This document shows positions 31,501-34,122 of a DNA stretch of 34,122 bases, piece after piece (positions within the stretch are counted from its first letter, which is position 1; each line of letters begins with the position of its first letter). Made by a program: the position numbers and the translations under genes. The DNA is from Chlamydiota bacterium (GTDB lineage: Bacteria; Patescibacteriota; Saccharimonadia; Saccharimonadales; UBA4665). The stretch spans positions 1 to 34,122 of the forward strand of contig CAJCIR010000039.1 in assembly GCA_903970425.1 (NCBI GenBank). Reading direction: 5' to 3'. The notes below the pieces were generated by a model. That model ran no database searches and was not told where the DNA came from. It saw nothing but the letters and a program-made list of their open reading frames with translations.

Positions 31501-33537
31501 ATGGCGTTAAGTGATGCGATCACGACTATAAGAGGGGTTGGCGACGAGCAGGCTAGGAAATTTAAAATCTTAGGCATAGAGACTGTCGCTGATTTAATTG
31601 ATTATTATCCTCGACGTTATGAGGACTTTTCAGTAGTAACCGACATTGCTAAGCTCCGACCAGGTCCTGTGACCATTGCGGCTGTCGTCAAGCAAGCTAA
31701 GGGCCACTATGTTCGACGAGGGATGCATATTACCGAAGCAGTAGTTAGCGATAAGACCGGTAGTACCCGAATTACCTGGTTCAATCAACCATACCGCGAA
31801 AAATCTCTCAAACCCGGAGCAGAGTACTTCATTTCTGGGCAGTACGGGCTGAATTATCGAAGAATGAGTATAACCAATCCAAGTATAGAGCTGGTTCAAG
31901 ACTTTCCAGCTAATACCGCTAGGATCTTAGCTGTATACCGAGAAACGAAAGGTTTTAACTCTGCCAGTATTCGCAAGATTATTCGTGAAGTGTTGCCCGA
32001 AGTGCGAGCGCTACCGGAAACTCTCCCAAAGTGGATTATTGAAGACCAAAAACTTATTAGTAGAGCTGAAGCGCTGGAAGGAATTCATTTTCCCAAAACT
32101 ACTCAGCAGATTGAAGAGGCCAGAAGAAGATTAGGATTTGAAGAGGTCTTTGCATTGAGCCTGGCTAGTTTACTAAATAAAGACGAGCTAAACACCGAAA
32201 AGTCCTTAAAGATTCCGTTTAAACAGGACTTAGCTCGTGAGTTTGTTGCCAACCTACCATTTGATCTGACCGACAGTCAGAGGGAAGTAGTCTGGCGGAT
32301 ATATCAGGACATGGAGAGAGTTCACCCCATGAACCGTCTTGTCGAGGGCGATGTTGGTTCAGGCAAGACAGTAGTGGCCGCTATGGCTGCACTAATGGTC
32401 GGCCAAAAGAAATACCAATCGGCTTTTATGGCTCCAACGGAACTATTAGCAAGGCAACATGCCAGCACTATCCACGATCTTATGGACCCTCTGGGCTTAA
32501 GTAACCAAGTAGATTTGTTGGTTGGTAGTATGAGCGAGGCACAAAAGACCCTGGCCAGAGCCCACATTAAAGATGGCAGTGCCCGATTTATTGTCGGTAC
32601 CCATGCCTTGATTGGCGAGAAAGTAGATATGCATAAACTAGGACTAATTATTATTGATGAACAGCACCGCTTTGGAGTTGATCAGCGAAAGATTTTAATG
32701 TCCAAAGCAGGTCATATGCCACATGTCTTGAGCCTTACGGCTACCCCCATACCGCGTTCTTTGGCTCTAACTCTATATGGCGAATTAGATATCTCGATAT
32801 TAAGAGATAAACCGCCTGGCCGCAGCCCAATTATTACTAAAATCGTATCACCCAATTCACGAGCCAGTCTTTACCAGAAGATAGATAAGGAAATAGCTGA
32901 GGGACGACAAATGTTTGTGGTCTGTCCCCTTATTTCTGATTCCGTGATTGTTGAAGCTAATTCTGTTGAGAAAGTTTATGAACAGATGAGTAAGATTGAT
33001 TTTAAACACCGCCACGTAGGGCTACTCCACGGCAAGATAAAATCCACCGACAAAAACAAAGTCATGGAAGATTTTATTAATAAGAAACTTGATATTTTAG
33101 TCAGCACAACAGTTATTGAGGTTGGGGTGGACGTTCCCAATGCCTCCATTATGTTGATCGAAGGAGCGGAGCGTTTTGGGTTAGCGCAACTTCATCAGCT
33201 TCGTGGTCGAGTTGGCCGAGGCAAGGAGCAGGGCTACTGTTACTTAATGATGAGCGACAGTTCATCACCGGGGCCACGTCTGCGGGCACTAGAAAGTTCT
33301 AACGATGGCTTTAAACTCGCTGAGCTAGACCTTGAACTTAGGGGGCCAGGAGCAATCTATGGAACGCTTCAACACGGGGAGATAGACCTTCGAGTGGCTA
33401 AATTGAGCGATTCTAAATTAATCGCTTCTGCCAGAGGCAGTGCTCAAGAATTCATTGATAAAAAGGAAAATCTCAGGCATTATAGAGAATTGTTTGAATA
33501 TGTTACTAAGCTACGTGCTGTGACCAACTTAAACTAA
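31501..33537 (+). CDS. recG: ATP-dependent DNA helicase RecG
   Basis: RecG regresses stalled replication forks and moves branched DNA. The 678 residues contain the N-terminal wedge OB domain (about 5-165, beginning with a helix-hairpin-like IRGVGDEQARKFKILGIETVADLIDYYPRRYED). Helicase motif I is GDVGSGKTVVA (about 284-294), motif Ia MAPTELLARQH, motif II DEQHRFGVDQR (about 385) and motif III SLTATPIPRSLALT. The second RecA domain includes STTVIEVGVDVPNAS and QLHQLRGRVGRG (motif VI). The RecG-specific C-terminal SSNDGFKLAELDLELRGPG hook is present. All motifs are intact and the length is normal. Confidence 0.98.
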   Translation: MALSDAITTIRGVGDEQARKFKILGIETVADLIDYYPRRYEDFSVVTDIAKLRPGPVTIAAVVKQAKGHYVRRGMHITEAVVSDKTGSTRITWFNQPYREKSLKPGAEYFISGQYGLNYRRMSITNPSIELVQDFPANTARILAVYRETKGFNSASIRKIIREVLPEVRALPETLPKWIIEDQKLISRAEALEGIHFPKTTQQIEEARRRLGFEEVFALSLASLLNKDELNTEKSLKIPFKQDLAREFVANLPFDLTDSQREVVWRIYQDMERVHPMNRLVEGDVGSGKTVVAAMAALMVGQKKYQSAFMAPTELLARQHASTIHDLMDPLGLSNQVDLLVGSMSEAQKTLARAHIKDGSARFIVGTHALIGEKVDMHKLGLIIIDEQHRFGVDQRKILMSKAGHMPHVLSLTATPIPRSLALTLYGELDISILRDKPPGRSPIITKIVSPNSRASLYQKIDKEIAEGRQMFVVCPLISDSVIVEANSVEKVYEQMSKIDFKHRHVGLLHGKIKSTDKNKVMEDFINKKLDILVSTTVIEVGVDVPNASIMLIEGAERFGLAQLHQLRGRVGRGKEQGYCYLMMSDSSSPGPRLRALESSNDGFKLAELDLELRGPGAIYGTLQHGEIDLRVAKLSDSKLIASARGSAQEFIDKKENLRHYRELFEYVTKLRAVTNLN

Positions 33538-33550
33538 CTAAAACCCCAAA

Positions 33551-34122
33551 ATGTACTCAGGCAGTTCCATCACACCAGTTTCAGGTAAGATAATTGGTAC
33601 TCACCAGAAAATTGATCGGGTTGCTCGCAGACATCTTCGAGCGCTTCTGGAAGATAACCGAGTCTTTCCTGGCACCCACGCAATCTTGCACTTCGAAGGC
33701 TTCAATGGCCCAGATGCTATTAAGCGTAAAAGTCCTGCTCGAGACGAACCATGGCATTATTACAGCCCCTTTAATGATGATGATTCTCAATTAATCGAGC
33801 TCATTAATCGACACTACAAACAGTTAGTTAAAGATCTCAAGGATAATGAACGTGTTAGAGCGTCTTTTGAAGCAGCTTGGTTGGCCCATGCACTAGTTGA
33901 TGGACTAACTCCTGCTCATCACTACCCATATGAGGAGAAATTGATTGAGCTACGCGGCGGTGAAGGTATAGAAAGCCGTAACAGCATCAAAGATAAGCTG
34001 GTTATACCAGGTGATACTCGTAGAGAAATGATTGGTAATAACTGGAAGATGTGGGGGCCAAAAGGGCTACTGAGCACACATAGTTTATTTGAGCTTGGTA
34101 TTGCAACACTGTCCGCACCTTT
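33551..34122 (+). CDS. Zinc-dependent phospholipase C / S1-P1 nuclease-like protein, 3'-truncated by the window
   Basis: The frame opens at ATG 33551, 13 bases after recG, and is still open at the last base (at least 190 residues). Putative metal ligands follow the order seen in zinc phospholipase C and S1/P1-type proteins: IGTHQKIDRVARRHL near the N-terminus, GFNGPDAIKRK and EPWHYYSPFNDDD in the middle, then WLAHALVDGLTPAHHYPYEE (HxxxDxxxPxHH, about residues 113-132). No signal peptide is visible, which is odd for a usually secreted family. It could instead be a related cytoplasmic HD-like or uncharacterised CPR protein; the assignment rests on motif order only. Confidence 0.6.
   Translation, partial: MYSGSSITPVSGKIIGTHQKIDRVARRHLRALLEDNRVFPGTHAILHFEGFNGPDAIKRKSPARDEPWHYYSPFNDDDSQLIELINRHYKQLVKDLKDNERVRASFEAAWLAHALVDGLTPAHHYPYEEKLIELRGGEGIESRNSIKDKLVIPGDTRREMIGNNWKMWGPKGLLSTHSLFELGIATLSAP

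Noticed and set aside
33581-33794. Short ORFs on both strands near the right end
   Set aside because: They are shadows of the longer plus-strand frame from 33551, which is open to the window end and has coherent metal-ligand motifs.
1-34122. tRNA or rRNA genes, CRISPR arrays, insertion sequences, phage or toxin-antitoxin loci
   Set aside because: I looked for repeats, terminal inverted repeats, cloverleaf-like stretches and transposase or integrase motifs and saw none.

Overview
The window reads as chromosomal DNA from a member of the Candidate Phyla Radiation, most likely Candidatus Saccharibacteria (TM7). This is inferred from gene content, the very tight packing, the style of the proteins, and the use of TGA as a normal stop (it ends gatA and gatB), which argues against the Gracilibacteria/Absconditabacteria code. 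No database search was possible. There are no rRNA or tRNA genes, CRISPR arrays, insertion sequences or phage genes.

Layout. 1-4583 (+): the 3' part of gatA, a small membrane protein, gatB, galU, then two small envelope proteins (the second YtxH-like). 4672-8238 (+): dnaE. 8239-9844 (-): a CAP-domain surface protein and a SpoU-type RNA methyltransferase. 9909-11510 (+): a PilB/GspE-type ATPase. 11507-12640 (-): malic enzyme. 12733-13812 (+): rplS and rnhB. 13796-16366 (-): an M1 aminopeptidase. 16473-17645 (+): nusA, with a terminator-like hairpin in its leader. 17656-19935 (+): an unusual accessory stretch with a Cys-rich 61-residue ORF, a stand-alone ATP-grasp ligase and a putative Fe(II)/2OG dioxygenase. 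20005-22592 (+): a perfect CIRCE operator and clpC. 22611-23141 (-): an unrecognised protein. 23220-25293 (+): radA and a YacL-like PIN/TRAM protein. 25383-29304: a beta-lactamase-fold protein (+) and a class A penicillin-binding protein (-). 29440-34122 (+): tyrS, a SAM methyltransferase, recG, and the start of a zinc phospholipase C/S1-P1-like protein that runs off the window.

How the genes fit together. Most are housekeeping: Gln-tRNA amidation (gatA/gatB), tyrosyl-tRNA charging, translation (rplS), replication and repair (dnaE, rnhB, radA, recG), transcription control (nusA) and stress proteolysis (clpC). A second group builds or decorates the cell surface: galU, the PBP, the divergent beta-lactamase-like protein, the CAP protein and the pilus ATPase. 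These would suit a small epibiont that must maintain an envelope and attach to a host.

The strongest non-coding signal is organisational. Many first genes have a TATAAT-like box about 6-11 nt before the start codon and no Shine-Dalgarno sequence, which predicts leaderless mRNAs. nusA, dnaE and the YtxH-like gene instead have clear Shine-Dalgarno sequences. Convergent genes abut or overlap with no room for terminators. Regulation is visible at clpC (CIRCE plus two promoters and a 10-codon upstream ORF) and at nusA (leader hairpin plus U-tract). The best candidate for an undescribed system is the nusA-clpC interval at 17656-19935.
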